From Albugo candida (taxonomy: Eukaryota > Oomycota > Peronosporomycetes > Albuginales > Albuginaceae): 64,000 nucleotides of DNA. Shown piece by piece: positions 32,933 through 43,749 of the stretch (the first letter of the stretch is position 1; every line of letters starts with the position of its first letter). Location of the stretch: assembly GCA_905220665.1 (NCBI GenBank), contig CAJNAR010000158.1, positions 62,001-126,000 of the forward strand, read 5' to 3'. The position numbers and the translations under genes are program-made. A model generated the notes under the pieces. That model ran no database searches and had not been told where the DNA came from. It was given only the letters and a program-made list of their open reading frames with translations.

Positions 32933-33020
32933 TTTTATGCCTCCCCAAGAGCCGAATTTCGGCCAATATAGTGGCTGAACACTATATTATCAAAAATGCT
33001 TTAATCTAACTGTTCTATAT

Positions 33021-33980
33021 TCAGACATGCTGCCGATGCGATGCTAATTTCTTCTGCTGTGATAAAGTCATTTTACAGATGGTAATTCGACACGTTGGAC
33101 ATGTTGCATTGAGTGAGAGCCATTCGTCAACGCAGTCGCTGTGGAAGTGATGATCACAGGGTAGAAGACGGATCTTCTCATTCAGCTTAAAGTCGCATAA
33201 GCAAATGCAGCAAGACGGATCGTACGTCAAGCTTGTCGGTGCAAAGATGCGCAGCGTCAGTTGGTTGATCATTTCTTGCGTCGCACCACGTTCGAGTTTG
33301 ACTGACATGCGTTGTTCTATATACTCGTCAAGATCCCATCCAGTCAATCGCACAATTCCGTATGAGATCAGACAATAGAGGAATGGAACTAGTGCATAAA
33401 CATATGGGACGATAAGTAGCCAAAATCCAACTGAATGCAATGTAGTGGATCCATCACCACATCTATGTGCATCTGTTTCGGACGAGCCAGCGCTAAAAAA
33501 TATCCATATGTTGCCCATGAGAGCCCAATACAATTCCATCAGCGATAAAGTAAATCGAACATTCTTGAGTAGGTTTGTATGTCGATCATGATAATCGCGT
33601 ACTCGTTGGAATTGCGAGTTCTGAGCCCAATACACTACCCACTCAAAGCTCAGCGACAGCGTGACACGGATGCAGTGTACCAAAACCCATAGTTGGATAC
33701 GGAGACATAAGCTCGAGCTATCCTCGTAATGTTGCCACTTATAAAGCAGCGTGACTACAGCCACTACGATTTGAGGAACACTTAGCAGCGATGATGCTAC
33801 AATCACGGTGTATGGGGAATTCTCATCATTTTCATACAGTTGGGTATTTGTATTCCAGAGGTCATTACCTCTGCTTCTATGCTCAGAATCGACATCTGAT
33901 ATAGCAGTTTGTATCATCGGGTGCGTTTGTGTTGGTGAACTGAGATCATTAATGAGGATGGTGGGCATGTTACCATCCAT
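33021..33980 (-). CDS. Multi-pass membrane RING-H2 E3 ubiquitin ligase
   Basis: 319 residues from ATG 33980. Four hydrophobic segments (VIVASSLLSVPQIVVAVVTL; LWVLVHCIRVTLSLSF; LSLMELYWALMGNIWIFF; FWLLIVPYVYALVPFLYCLI) precede a cytosolic RING-H2 finger: CCICLCDF, then LLPCDHHFHSDCVDEWL, then ATCPTCR, with all eight ligands present. Layout resembles plant/protist membrane RING proteins of the At1g12760 type acting in ER or endosomal quality control; substrate unknown. Upstream of the start lies GCTCTCATTCATTTGG, which fits the oomycete initiator/flanking element. Confidence 0.88.
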   Translation of the reverse strand: MDGNMPTILINDLSSPTQTHPMIQTAISDVDSEHRSRGNDLWNTNTQLYENDENSPYTVIVASSLLSVPQIVVAVVTLLYKWQHYEDSSSLCLRIQLWVLVHCIRVTLSLSFEWVVYWAQNSQFQRVRDYHDRHTNLLKNVRFTLSLMELYWALMGNIWIFFSAGSSETDAHRCGDGSTTLHSVGFWLLIVPYVYALVPFLYCLISYGIVRLTGWDLDEYIEQRMSVKLERGATQEMINQLTLRIFAPTSLTYDPSCCICLCDFKLNEKIRLLPCDHHFHSDCVDEWLSLNATCPTCRITICKMTLSQQKKLASHRQHV

Positions 33981-33994
33981 GAAAGTGTACAAAA

Positions 33995-34010
33995 CCAAAT
34001 GAATGAGAGC
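33995..34010 (-). promoter_or_regulatory. Oomycete initiator-like element upstream of RING-H2 gene
   Basis: Minus strand reads GCTCTCATTCATTTGG, close to the published oomycete Inr + FPR pattern (GCTCATTYYNCAWTTT). It lies 15-30 bases before the ATG at 33980, the usual distance. Call by pattern only. Confidence 0.4.
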
Positions 34011-34528
34011 GAGTGAAAGCTAGAATGCGTCTCATTCAGTATTTTTAACAACGTCGTATTCTCATCACGATCAATCAACCCACAACCTGACAATCCATTT
34101 CTATTGGTCACAATGTAATTCCATTATCGCGCGGTCGAAACGATGTGACAAGACTAAATCTGCTGTGGAACTGAATCAATTATGCGATACTTTGCATGGC
34201 AAGCATTGCATTTTGCTGTCATTTTGATAAAGGATGGCACGCCGAGGAAAACTGCGTCTTTGAGACTCAAACGTCCCACGGATTGATTTTCTTCATAATT
34301 TTATTAATACATTACAATCGAGCTGTTCCGTTCTCTGAATATTAGCGTCAGATTTGTGCATAAAACGCTACAGTATGGCGCTTTCAAATGCGTGCGACAC
34401 GATCTTAAAAGCTACATCATAATGACGACCCCAGAATGGTTGCGAGATTCACCCAATCCAGTTACGTCTAGGTGTTGTCAACCGGTTTTGATTGGCTGGA
34501 TGCCGTGACAGTTTGTCGCGTGGTGAAG
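34011..34528. other. Divergent promoter region, RING-H2 / makorin-like genes
   Basis: About 520 bases with no ORF or repeat that I can support. Confidence 0.4.
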
Positions 34529-36100
34529 ATGACAAGCCGATCTTCCTCTTCTTCTACGATTCCATGCTCGTTTTACGGATTAGGAAAATGTAAAATGGGC
34601 TCGTCGTGCAAATTCTATCACGCTGCTCGTGAAGATCTTGCCAAAAGTCCTCTTATATGTAAATTCTACCTCCAAAATGCATGTAAGTTGGGCAGAAGAT
34701 GCAAGTACTCACATGATAGCACTCAGCGACAAGACAATACCCCTGGAAACTCTTCATCTATACGCTCTACACCACTCAGCGCAGGTGCTTTCCGAGTTCG
34801 ATGCAAATTTTTTGATTTGGGCTCTCTCGTGGGTGGCGGCTGTGCTTTGGGCAAACAGTGTCCTTATGTCCATGAAGCACTTTCGCAATCAGAGATGACC
34901 AAGCAGAAACGAAAAGATACTGCTACCAAGAAGAAAGAAGTGAAAATGGAAGAGAAAAAGATAAACCAAATCATCAATGAGCAGTGCGAATACACTACTA
35001 AACAACAGCAAGGCGCTGTGGATGACTTTGTGCCGACCATCCAAGCCCGGAAAGGTCCGGGTCATGAGCGCTCGTATTCTGAATTGAGTGAATTCATTTC
35101 GAAAGAAGAAGGTCAAATATTTGTGCATTTATTTTTCATATCGAGGCTGAAGAAATTTCATTTTAGAGTTATACTATTATGGAGCACCTGGGGAACTAGA
35201 AACGAGCCTAGAATTAAACGGTGTTGATCCATACCACTCAACATTTGAAGAGCTTGAAATGAAGCCATCCTACAGAGAAATTGCGGGATTACATGTAGAA
35301 GAAGAAGACATTCCTAACGCGAATCAGGATCACAACACAATTCCGTACGCGTTTATCTGTAAACCAAAAAGCATGCGATCGCATATTAAAGCTGATTACA
35401 TTCATTCTTAGGGAAATTTGCTCATTTTACGTCCAAGGAGTATGTAAATACGGGAACAGATGCGTTTTTTCTCATTCTCTGGAAGTGCCTGACGAGTCCG
35501 ATGCTGAACGTCAGCTAGTGGAAGAAGAGCTCAAAGCTTCAGCTGAAGCAGAGTGCAATATTTGCTATGAGCAAATACTTGCAAAGCATGAACGTTTTGG
35601 TCTATTGTCTGGTTGTGACCATGTCTTCTGTCTGAGCTGTATACGCAACTGGCGAGATCATAGTGATCAACCCAAGCAAAACATCCGACAATGTCCAGTG
35701 TGCCGAGTGGAGACAGCTTATATCATACCATCTAGTCGTATGGTGACAAACCCAGAGCGTAAACAAGCATTGCAAAATAATTTCAAGGTACGCTGAATCG
35801 TGTTATTTCAAATCAAATCCAACAGAATCTCATACGTATTCACTAGCAAAATTTGTCATCGATTCCGTGTCGCCATTTCGATCAAGGAAGGTGAGTCATA
35901 CATGTATTAAAGAGGAACGATTGTCTAACACATTTACAAGGGGAGAGTGCCCGTTTGGTACGAGCTGTTTCTACAAGCATCAGTATCCTGATGGCTCGCT
36001 GGATGTACGTCAAGTTCGGACAGCGGTGGATGCAGACGGGCATTATGACGTACTTCGACAAGTCCGCTTAGACCATTTTCTCAGCTCTCAGCTCCCTTAA
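34529..36100 (+). CDS. MKRN: Makorin-type RING and CCCH zinc-finger protein, 5 exons
   Basis: E3 ubiquitin ligase/RNA-binding family. Exons 34529..35111, 35167..35344, 35412..35787, 35847..35890, 35941..36100; 446 residues. Domain order is that of makorins: two N-terminal CCCH fingers (CSFYGLGKCKMGSSCKFYH and CKFYLQNACKLGRRCKYSH), a third CCCH-like finger (CKFFDLGSLVGGGCALGKQC), a further CCCH before the RING (ICSFYVQGVCKYGNRCVFSH), the RING (CNICYEQIL ... GCDHVFCLSCIRNW ... CPVCR) and a C-terminal CCCH (PCRHFDQGRGECPFGTSCF) that needs exons 4 and 5 spliced together. Each junction is confirmed by restoring a finger. The exact number of N-terminal fingers differs between makorins. Confidence 0.9.
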
Positions 36101-36205
36101 GTTTGGCGAATTACGAAATTTGAATCAGATGAAAAACTGCTTCAACTTTGATTAAAAATTAGAGTACGGAATCGAAATTTTGAAACTACTTTTGTGACAT
36201 TGTGC

Positions 36206-37128
36206 TCAGCCAATGTACTCTTCATCATGAAGGCTCCGGACAGTAACTGATCCGTTCTGCTCGCCGAAAAACGCTTTTTGTGCCATTCCGCAGAAAAGCC
36301 CAACGCCAATAACACCTGGAATCTTGACCAAATGATCATGCAACTCTTGTGGGTTTTCAATGCGTCCAAACTATCATATACGTACGATGAGTACAGCTGC
36401 ATCATAGATGATGCACTACTCGTACATCAGTATCCAAAATAAAGTTGCCATTATCTGTGACCACAGGGCCGACTTTACTTTGGGCCATACGCAACACTGA
36501 TTCGCCTTCCAGTCGCTGCTCAATAAGCTTCATAATAGGTACATATGCCACTGGTGAAACCTCAATAGGCACGCCTTGGGTCCATTTTTCGCCAAGTTGA
36601 GTAGATTTTTTTCTCGAGTCCGCAACAATAACAAAGACTTTGGAATTATACGCAACAATTTTCTCCTGCAATTGGCATCCTCCGCCTCCTTTGATACAAT
36701 TCAGTGCACTGTCTACTTCATCTGCCCCATCAATCGCGACATCGATTACCGGATGTTCATCCAGACTCGTAATAGATAGTTTATATTCTTGCAAGAGCTA
36801 ATCAATGCAATTGACATAAAGCAATAGAATCCGAATGTACAAACGCTATGAACCTGTTTGGCTTGGAATGAAGTTGGGATGCATTCAATGTGTGTAAGCG
36901 TCCCATCACGAACTAATTCGCTTAGTCGTTCGATCGCATAAACAATTGTGGAGCCGCTTCCAATTCCAACTATCATATTGTCTCGAACATACTCATCTAC
37001 GGCTTTCCGCGCTGCCTACATCGATGATCGGTGCAGTATGCATATGTAATGTATTCTGCTAGTACGCTTACCATTCGTTTCGCATTTTTCAGTGGATTTG
37101 TAGGCGACTGCGGAATCGTGGATCGCAT
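36206..37128 (-). CDS. RPIA: Ribose-5-phosphate isomerase A, 4 exons
   Basis: Interconverts ribose-5-phosphate and ribulose-5-phosphate in the non-oxidative pentose phosphate pathway. Exons (minus) 37128..37072, 37015..36854, 36797..36426, 36370..36206; 251 residues, the usual size. Family motifs: MIVGIGSGSTIVYAIERL, IPTSFQAKQ, VAIDGADEVDSALNCIKGGG (phosphate and catalytic Asp region), FIVIAD-like VFVIVADSRKKS, PVVTDNGNFILDTD and the end block GVIGVGLFCGMAQKAFFGE. The start at 37128 (MRSTIPQSP) is chosen; the frame stays open upstream to an ATG only 3 bases after the preceding bZIP gene's stop, too close for a leader. That extension would add a hydrophobic/basic presequence, so an organellar isoform cannot be excluded. 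Confidence 0.92.
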
Positions 37129-37235
37129 TGTACGGGTGAAGCGATTTATGTACCGGCAATGTGGCACAATCACGGAGCCATGCAGACGCAAACGCAGAAT
37201 TGTTACATTTAATAATAAAAGAGCTGCAAACATAA

Positions 37236-39326
37236 TCAAACGCTCAATGGCTCCATCGCCTCACTTTCCCAGCGCAACATGCCAAACATGGTTTCGTTAG
37301 CGACCTGATTCAATATTTTATCGTCTTCTTCACCCTTCACGTCGTAGTAGCCTAAAAAATGTGCTTTCCACTGTGTGGCATTATCTTTTGACCCGGTGAA
37401 CTTCCATCCTTGACATTCTTCTCCACGGATACAGTTCTCGGTACATGGTGCTTGCACTTCGATGGATTTGATACCAAGATAATACTCGTTCCCGTCACGA
37501 AACTGAAAAGCGACAGAGATGTATTCTCGGTCGGTCATACCTGACCCTACCGAGGCGATACGGTGAACAACGACGATGTCGTCAGTGACTTTTTGTAGCA
37601 CCTGCTCATACACCACAAAAGTCAACGATTTTGAGAATTCTCTGATTGATAAAATGCAACGTACCCGAAATTGCTTCACGTCCGGGTATATTCGTTTCGA
37701 TTTTTCCGGAGAAGTCATAATTTTCCAAGACTCTCTGGCGACGTCACTAATATTCTTATTTGTGATTGACCGAACCGCATGAAAGTTTAAACTTGTTCCA
37801 GAGGCCCAGATCTCTGTCTTCCATCCAATCGCATAGCAAACACTCGTTTTTGCATTAACAGATGGACCAAACCGCTTCATCTCGTCATACGCTTCTCGGA
37901 CAGCTTCATGACATATATTTAAATCCACAACGAGTGTCGGACCCCGAAGTGGGTTACCTAATAATTGTTCTCCGGACCAGCAGGAGCTTCCAATACTTTT
38001 CTTTCGCTGATCATCATCACGGCAATCACTGGGAAGAGAATTAAGACCATGCTGAATCATCCTTGCAAAATTCTCATGCTGTACAAGTTGCTCTTTTAGT
38101 TTTTCGTTATCTTTTCGAAGATTTTGCACCGTCACCAGTTGTTTGTCATGAGCGTCTTTGAGCGCTTCTTCATTCATACCAGCCATTTGTGAGCATTGCT
38201 CGGATAAATCGCCTCCAATGATACGAATCTGTTCTTTTAATTCCTCAATGCGTACCCTTAGGGAACTCTCTTCGTCCTTTTGCTTTTTTCGTCGACGCCG
38301 AGAAGCAAATCGCACTTGTTGACGTCTCCGTTCTTTTTTCTTTTGTGAATCATCATTTTCGTCATCCATTACCTCTTCATCACTCAAACTTTTATTGGAA
38401 TGAAAGGATTTTGCCTGATACAATGTACTCTGCAAACCCGACGTTGATGAACTCGAAGTGATTGGTTGAATAGAGGAGCTACTGTGATCTGAGGAAAAAT
38501 CGCATGGGTCCATGCGAAGTAATGTATTTGCGGTCGAATTTGCAGATAAGTATGAATTTTCAGTGTGATGTGTTGCCATGCTTTCACTCATACTCATCGG
38601 CTCACTCATTGATATCATTATCGCCGAGTTTGTGTGAGTAGGATGTGTTGATTCTTGCAAAGAGCTTAAATATGTCGAGGCTACGTTGAGTAGCGATTTA
38701 TTCTTGGATGGTTGCGTACTCATCGGCGAAAGCTGTGAGTTTGATAGGGTCGGATCATGTATCTGCGGAATGTATAGTGCAGGATGAGTTTGGGGTGAAA
38801 CAACTGGGATATCTTGACGTGCCATCATTGACTGCATAGGGAGTTGCTGCACATTATGTTGTGAGTGTGACATGGAGATTTGATCTACATGAGATGGTTG
38901 TGTCTGACGAACTAGATATGATGGAGGAGGTTGCGTGTAGAGCGGTGATGCATACAATGGCTCATTGATGATCGAGTTTGTATCAAATGCACTCATAATA
39001 TCTTCAACCAGTCGAGAGTCATCCTCACTTGCGAGTAGCGAGTTGGCGGTAGTACTTGTGTTTGGTGTATAAGGCTGTGGATGTTGCGACATATTCATAT
39101 TGTTATTCTGATTCGTAGTATTGGATTCTATCGTCTGACACTGTGACGGCGCAGAAGTATACATTTCAGGCGCTGTAGAAGGCATTGATAGCGTGTTAAA
39201 CATCATGTCGTTCATAAAATGTACAGATGGAGACATGAGTTCATTATGAATCGTCATATTAGGAGCATCTGATCGTTGCATACTATTGCGATCGGATAAT
39301 GTTAGTTCATACGGATGATGGTCCAT
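37236..39326 (-). CDS. Large oomycete bZIP-like transcription factor with conserved-looking C-terminal domain
   Basis: 696 residues, single exon. The first 320 residues are low-complexity (Met, Ser, Gln, Asn, Pro, Thr), typical of an activation region. A basic region RRRQQVRFASRRRRKKQKDE leads into a coiled coil (LRVRIEELKEQIRIIGGDL, then a second heptad stretch VQNLRKDNEKLKEQL). The bZIP Asn is not present at the expected place, so DNA recognition may be atypical. The last ~220 residues form a globular domain (SVCYAIGWKTEIWASGTSLN; VYEQVLQKVTDDIVVVHRIA; REYISVAFQFRDGNEYYLGI) that looks START-like, but I would not name it firmly. The stop lies 107 bases before the RPIA start on the same strand. 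Confidence 0.75.
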   Translation of the reverse strand: MDHHPYELTLSDRNSMQRSDAPNMTIHNELMSPSVHFMNDMMFNTLSMPSTAPEMYTSAPSQCQTIESNTTNQNNNMNMSQHPQPYTPNTSTTANSLLASEDDSRLVEDIMSAFDTNSIINEPLYASPLYTQPPPSYLVRQTQPSHVDQISMSHSQHNVQQLPMQSMMARQDIPVVSPQTHPALYIPQIHDPTLSNSQLSPMSTQPSKNKSLLNVASTYLSSLQESTHPTHTNSAIMISMSEPMSMSESMATHHTENSYLSANSTANTLLRMDPCDFSSDHSSSSIQPITSSSSTSGLQSTLYQAKSFHSNKSLSDEEVMDDENDDSQKKKERRRQQVRFASRRRRKKQKDEESSLRVRIEELKEQIRIIGGDLSEQCSQMAGMNEEALKDAHDKQLVTVQNLRKDNEKLKEQLVQHENFARMIQHGLNSLPSDCRDDDQRKKSIGSSCWSGEQLLGNPLRGPTLVVDLNICHEAVREAYDEMKRFGPSVNAKTSVCYAIGWKTEIWASGTSLNFHAVRSITNKNISDVARESWKIMTSPEKSKRIYPDVKQFRVRCILSIREFSKSLTFVVYEQVLQKVTDDIVVVHRIASVGSGMTDREYISVAFQFRDGNEYYLGIKSIEVQAPCTENCIRGEECQGWKFTGSKDNATQWKAHFLGYYDVKGEEDDKILNQVANETMFGMLRWESEAMEPLSV

Positions 39327-40848
39327 TTGAACAGCACGATTATAGTATACGGATGTCTATGACACGTGCAAATGCGGAATGAACCTAGGAAACCTCCAAG
39401 ACTTGATCATGGATGCATTCGAAAAAGAGGAAAAGCTATGACCAGATGGGATAATTACCGCGAAGACGTCTTGATTTTTAAATAGCCACTCTTCTATAGG
39501 GAACTCGGGCTCCATCTTGAAATTTAAAGTATAGAAGCAGCCAACTCATTCTATTTGAAAGGAAATCAACTGTGATGTAATAGTATTACGCCTTCCTTGA
39601 GATGACTTTTTCGCAGATAACATCGTCTCGCACGGAAGAAACCTGTATTTATTCTTTCAAATTTGTGTGAACTGAGAATCCATGTCGAGAGACATTTGCC
39701 GTACACAACATCGTGGCAGGAGGTAGTCCATGTCTTCAATACTATATTACCAAATAACCCAAAATTGATCAAAATTGATGATTGACGTCAGCATCAATTT
39801 TGCTTTATGTAAACTACGTCATACAAGTGTGTTACTGTATCAATGATCCATTGAATGTGGTGAATTATAAAATTTCATTCTCACCAATTAATTAATGTTC
39901 GAGAGGTAATATTGCATCATCACTCCTTTGAAAACGCATGTGTCCTTCTGCGGACAGCTGAGTAAGGTTCGAGTATTTTAGATACTTTACGCAATCGAGA
40001 GATAGCCATTCCTGTTCTTTATTTTGACGATCAATGAGACATTTCTGCATGACTGAATGCATATTCTGCTGAATGAGAGCATATTTAGTCTTGGCGTTTC
40101 ACTCTGTAGGCAAACTAGCCACAAGCTCGTGAAGCCATTGTTTCGGACGGTCACTTAAATATGGTTCGTATCTTTCCCATTCATAACTTTTTAGCCTCAA
40201 AAGCGTCATGTAACGCGTACAGTGTACAACATACTCAACACGTGAAGGAGCGGTTTGAGGGAGTGATGAAGCTCAACTGCCGAAATCAGCCAAACACTTC
40301 CTACGGATCATGAGAGAAAACAGGATGAAAGGGGAATTAACGCGCCAGTGGCCGGATTCACATGCAGCGAGAGGCTCGAAGTCGGCACCTTCGAGCAATG
40401 CATAATGTCTCTTCGCAGTATGCATCTTGTCGGTCGAGTCGTATCAGTTCAAAGATGAAGTTTCCGTGTGCGCGTACCAGACTTTCGTATTTGCATGTGC
40501 AATTGCAGTACTGATCTATACAAGCCGCTGCTTCTTCGGTCGGAAACTGAGCAAATCAGTTCTGATGAGAGAGACTCCAGTCCGAAGGAGATCGCTTTCG
40601 CGATGGCTGCGATGCTACATTCGAAGTCAGTTTATCGTACCATGAAGTTATGGCAACCGGTCGGGGTAACCCATCGGCATTTCCATCACCTAACTGTATC
40701 AGCCAGTCGAGCATAATATCCCAGAAATCCAGAAACAAAAGATATAAGATCATCGTATTTACACTAAAGCACTCGTCGTCTCATCAAAAGCGTCGTGGTT
40801 TCATGAACATTCTCTTCATGCTCACAGGCGCGTGTTTCGTTCAGTGAC
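39327..40848. other. Gene-poor stretch upstream of the large bZIP gene
   Basis: About 1.5 kb of AT-rich sequence. An open stretch near 40427-40645 encodes a hydrophobic, signal-like run (TFVFACAIAVLIYTSRC) but has no ATG in frame, so I treat it as noncoding or decayed. Confidence 0.4.
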
Positions 40849-41660
40849 CTAGATCAGGATACATACAACCAAAGTCAGCAGTTGATACAAGGACATGCGT
40901 GGCACGCATTGGGATAAATCCGGATACTCGGAGGCAAATACTTTAGCAAAGTTGACTCGTTCTTGGTTGTACACCGCGACCTGCGACAGAAGCCTACTGC
41001 ATGCCTCGCAAAAAGGAGGTCGTAGACGGCTGACTAGGTACAAATTCGAGAAATAATACCTGCATCTGCAAGTTCAGTTATGAACCTGGCGACAAGTATA
41101 ATGCAAGGCGTCATCAACACATGGAAGTCGTGTCAGCAAACCTCTTCATTGCAAGTAATTGATCAGACCTCGGGTATCGTACAAGTCTAAATGAAACTCA
41201 AGTCGATGAGAATTGCTGTTGCACAATAGCTAATAGTCTACATAGTTTACCACACTCAAGTGAATATTCCTTCGCAAAAGCATTACATAGACCCAGATGA
41301 GAAAATCCGCGGAACCAAAATTTAGTGATATGTGTCTATTCGGGACTTGCGTTAAAGCGGGAAGAACATTGAAACGATACTTGCGTGTCGATGCTCCGCC
41401 ATGGAGGCATACGTGACTTGCTACCCGCAGATTCGAAATCACTTGAAACACGTGTGAATCAGCAATCCTGAAAGCCATACCACCGTATCGATGAGATGAC
41501 CGCGCTGGTAAACACAGAAAACGAAGAAGGCTGAGCTTGTTATCTCGTAAAGTAGCTTGACTCTCAAGCAAATTGTACTCAAAATCTAACACTGTCAGCC
41601 ACCAAGTACTGAGCACATAAGGCGACGTTGAAAGTGTTGTCAGCAATAAAATGTTCAGGA
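40849..41660 (-). pseudogene. Decayed or unresolved coding remnant
   Basis: Two minus-strand open stretches look protein-like: 41646-41230 (139 codons, no ATG at the start, ending in a hydrophobic DFLIWVYVMLL segment) and 41043-40849 (CEACSRLLSQVAVYNQERVN ... MSLYQLLTLVVCILI at the stop). The second is preceded by good CAG acceptors, but I found no donor in matching phase near the end of the first. A frameshifted pseudogene or a gene with a missed exon both fit. Product unknown. Confidence 0.25.
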
Positions 41661-42198
41661 AGAAAGTAATTCATGCAGCAGGCTCTCTTGAAGCAATTTA
41701 ACAAGAAGTATTTTACAAGAAGGTAGCGATTATGCCGTATTAAGATCAAAACTGAGCTCTGTTAGGCTCTTTCACGATGAGTTGGAAAATCACTAGTGAA
41801 ACGAGCGCAGGATTGGGTTCCGCAATAAATCAAGTCAAACTTTAGTTTCATAACAATCAGCCTTGACTAATGACACATTGGGTATGCCAAGAATAGGAAT
41901 AAACATGACGAGCCACTTCACGCTATGAAGGAGTTTCAGATTGAAATTTACAGCCACAAAATGTGTCATCAAAAAAAAAAAAAAAAAAACATTTCAAATT
42001 CAGAACACAAGATTCATACAAAGAAAGTCGGATATAATGCAAGCTAAAGAGCATGGCTCCATCAACACTCGTACAGTAGTATTCTTTCCACGAAGTCGAG
42101 GAGTGAGTAAAGTGTCAATGCATCAAGTGTAGGAGGCCAAGAAAAAATTGCTCTCTTCAGCGGATTGTTAACTAATCCTCAAGCATCAAATCTTCCAT
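41661..42198. other. Intergenic upstream of the GT31 gene
   Basis: Contains a 19-base poly(A) run and no supportable gene. Confidence 0.4.
41971..41989. repeat. Poly(A) run, 19 bases
   Basis: Uninterrupted run of 19 A. It could be a simple repeat or the trace of a retroposed 3' end, but no retrocopy is recognisable next to it. Confidence 0.8.
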
Positions 42199-43374
42199 AT
42201 GGAATGGGGTGCTGTATTTGGTGCACATCCTGTCAGATTCAAACTTTGCGCGATGCTGCGATTTTCATTGCTTCCTCTTCTCTTATATGCCTATGATATA
42301 GCCGCATTATCAAGTCACGCAGCAATCACCAAATCAAAAGTGTGTGCATTTGATTATGAACATTCCAAGAAGCCGCTAGATCTTATTCAGGTACATCCAC
42401 TACCTCGAAGCATCCTAACAAATGCGCAGTACCCTCGTATCTTATGCTTTGTAAACACCATATCAACGCATTTGAGGCGAGCTCAAGCGGTCGCGAGCAC
42501 CTGGGGACAAAGATGTGATAAGCTTATCTTTTTCAGTAATGTATCAGACTCAATTTCCGCAAAGTCGCTTCGATTTGAAGTAATTGGGTTGAAGGTCAAT
42601 TCTGATCACGACCATCTTTGGGGCAAACACAAAGCGTCACTAACGTATGTACACAATCATTTTCGTCACTCGTACGATTGGTTTTATAAGGCCGACGATG
42701 ACGCGTACGTGATAATGGAAAACCTGAAGAATTATCTCAGGCAGCCTGAGATCTACTCCCGATGGAAGACTGAGCCGATGCAAGTTGGTCATCGGCTTCG
42801 ACTGGAAGACGATACTACGCGGTATTATATCGTGGAACGAACACTACGAGATGACTTTATGCGAAAGTACCGACGACTCATATTTAATGGAGGCGGTCCA
42901 GGCTATGCTCTGAACCGATCGTTTTTGGATAACATCGTCAATTCACTTCCAGATTTTGATTGTTTTTCGCAGAAACAAAGTGAGATGATACCTGATGATG
43001 TGGCAGTTTCGTTCTGTATGGTATGGAAAAATACATCGCCTGTGGAGACGCGCGATTATCAAGGTCGCGAGCGATGGCTGGTGGACTCGCTTAATGGGGC
43101 ATATCACTCCTATTTATACGATCCCAAAAATTGGATTTACGAATACCATAAGACAATTGGAGGTGTGCGCACTAGGAGTGAGTGTTGCGCCCCGGACAGC
43201 GTTGCATTTCACTACGTGACACCAAGTTTGATGTACCATTATGAGCGACAATTGTATTGGTGTCGCGATGAAAACTCCGAAACCATCCATGATTTCAACT
43301 TGCAATTTAACTATTCAATCTCCGAAAGAATTGCGGATGTGCCTTTTGACGAAGCAGATCGTGATGAACAGTGA
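42199..43374 (+). CDS. GT31-family beta-1,3-galactosyltransferase (C1GALT1-like)
   Basis: 391 residues in one exon. A hydrophobic signal-anchor (MLRFSLLPLLLYAYDIAAL, residues ~19-37) gives a Golgi type II layout. Catalytic domain: RILCFVNTISTHLRRAQAVA, STWGQRCDKLIFFSN, the DWFYKADDDAYVIMENLKNY block with the metal-binding DxD-type motif, then NGGGPGYALNRSFLD, PDDVAVSFCM and a late VAFHYVTPSLMYHYE that matches the HyV motif of T-synthases. The donor is probably UDP-galactose and the product an O-glycan; the acceptor cannot be read from sequence. A second in-frame ATG at 42253 may be the real start. Confidence 0.85.
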   Translation: MEWGAVFGAHPVRFKLCAMLRFSLLPLLLYAYDIAALSSHAAITKSKVCAFDYEHSKKPLDLIQVHPLPRSILTNAQYPRILCFVNTISTHLRRAQAVASTWGQRCDKLIFFSNVSDSISAKSLRFEVIGLKVNSDHDHLWGKHKASLTYVHNHFRHSYDWFYKADDDAYVIMENLKNYLRQPEIYSRWKTEPMQVGHRLRLEDDTTRYYIVERTLRDDFMRKYRRLIFNGGGPGYALNRSFLDNIVNSLPDFDCFSQKQSEMIPDDVAVSFCMVWKNTSPVETRDYQGRERWLVDSLNGAYHSYLYDPKNWIYEYHKTIGGVRTRSECCAPDSVAFHYVTPSLMYHYERQLYWCRDENSETIHDFNLQFNYSISERIADVPFDEADRDEQ

Positions 43375-43749
43375 AGCTTCTAACCTTATCATCTGTTGTT
43401 TGCGCTGCCTTGCGGGCTTTTCTCTATGACAATGTCATAACCTTCATTTTAGTATGATAATCTCTCGATAAATACATTGAGCTACCGCAAGTATGAGGTT
43501 GCAACATTATGTGCCGCTCATCCGCCCATGCGTGCATGACTCTTTAGCATTGCTTTGCATGTATTCTCCGTCTACGCAGCTGTGAATGCGACAATGTTGC
43601 ATCATGACGCCTTACTTCTTATGTACGATTCGACAATACAATTTTACACCTTCCTTCCATTATCCATCGGGTCGTTGTATCGATGACACGATATTGTTAA
43701 AAAGAGTGACCACTTTCCTCATTTCAAATCTATATAGGCGCACCAAAAA
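43375..43749. other. Intergenic before the elicitin-like gene
   Basis: 375 bases; promoter and leader of the elicitin-like gene. No gene seen. Confidence 0.4.

Noticed and set aside
36997..37239. N-terminal extension of RPIA to the ATG at 37233
   Set aside because: That ATG lies 2-3 bases after the stop of the upstream gene on the same strand; the ATG at 37128 gives a standard RPIA start. Not fully excluded.
40427..40645. Possible secreted protein with hydrophobic start
   Set aside because: The frame begins at TTG with no ATG, and the nearby ATG is in a different frame that stops after 20 codons.
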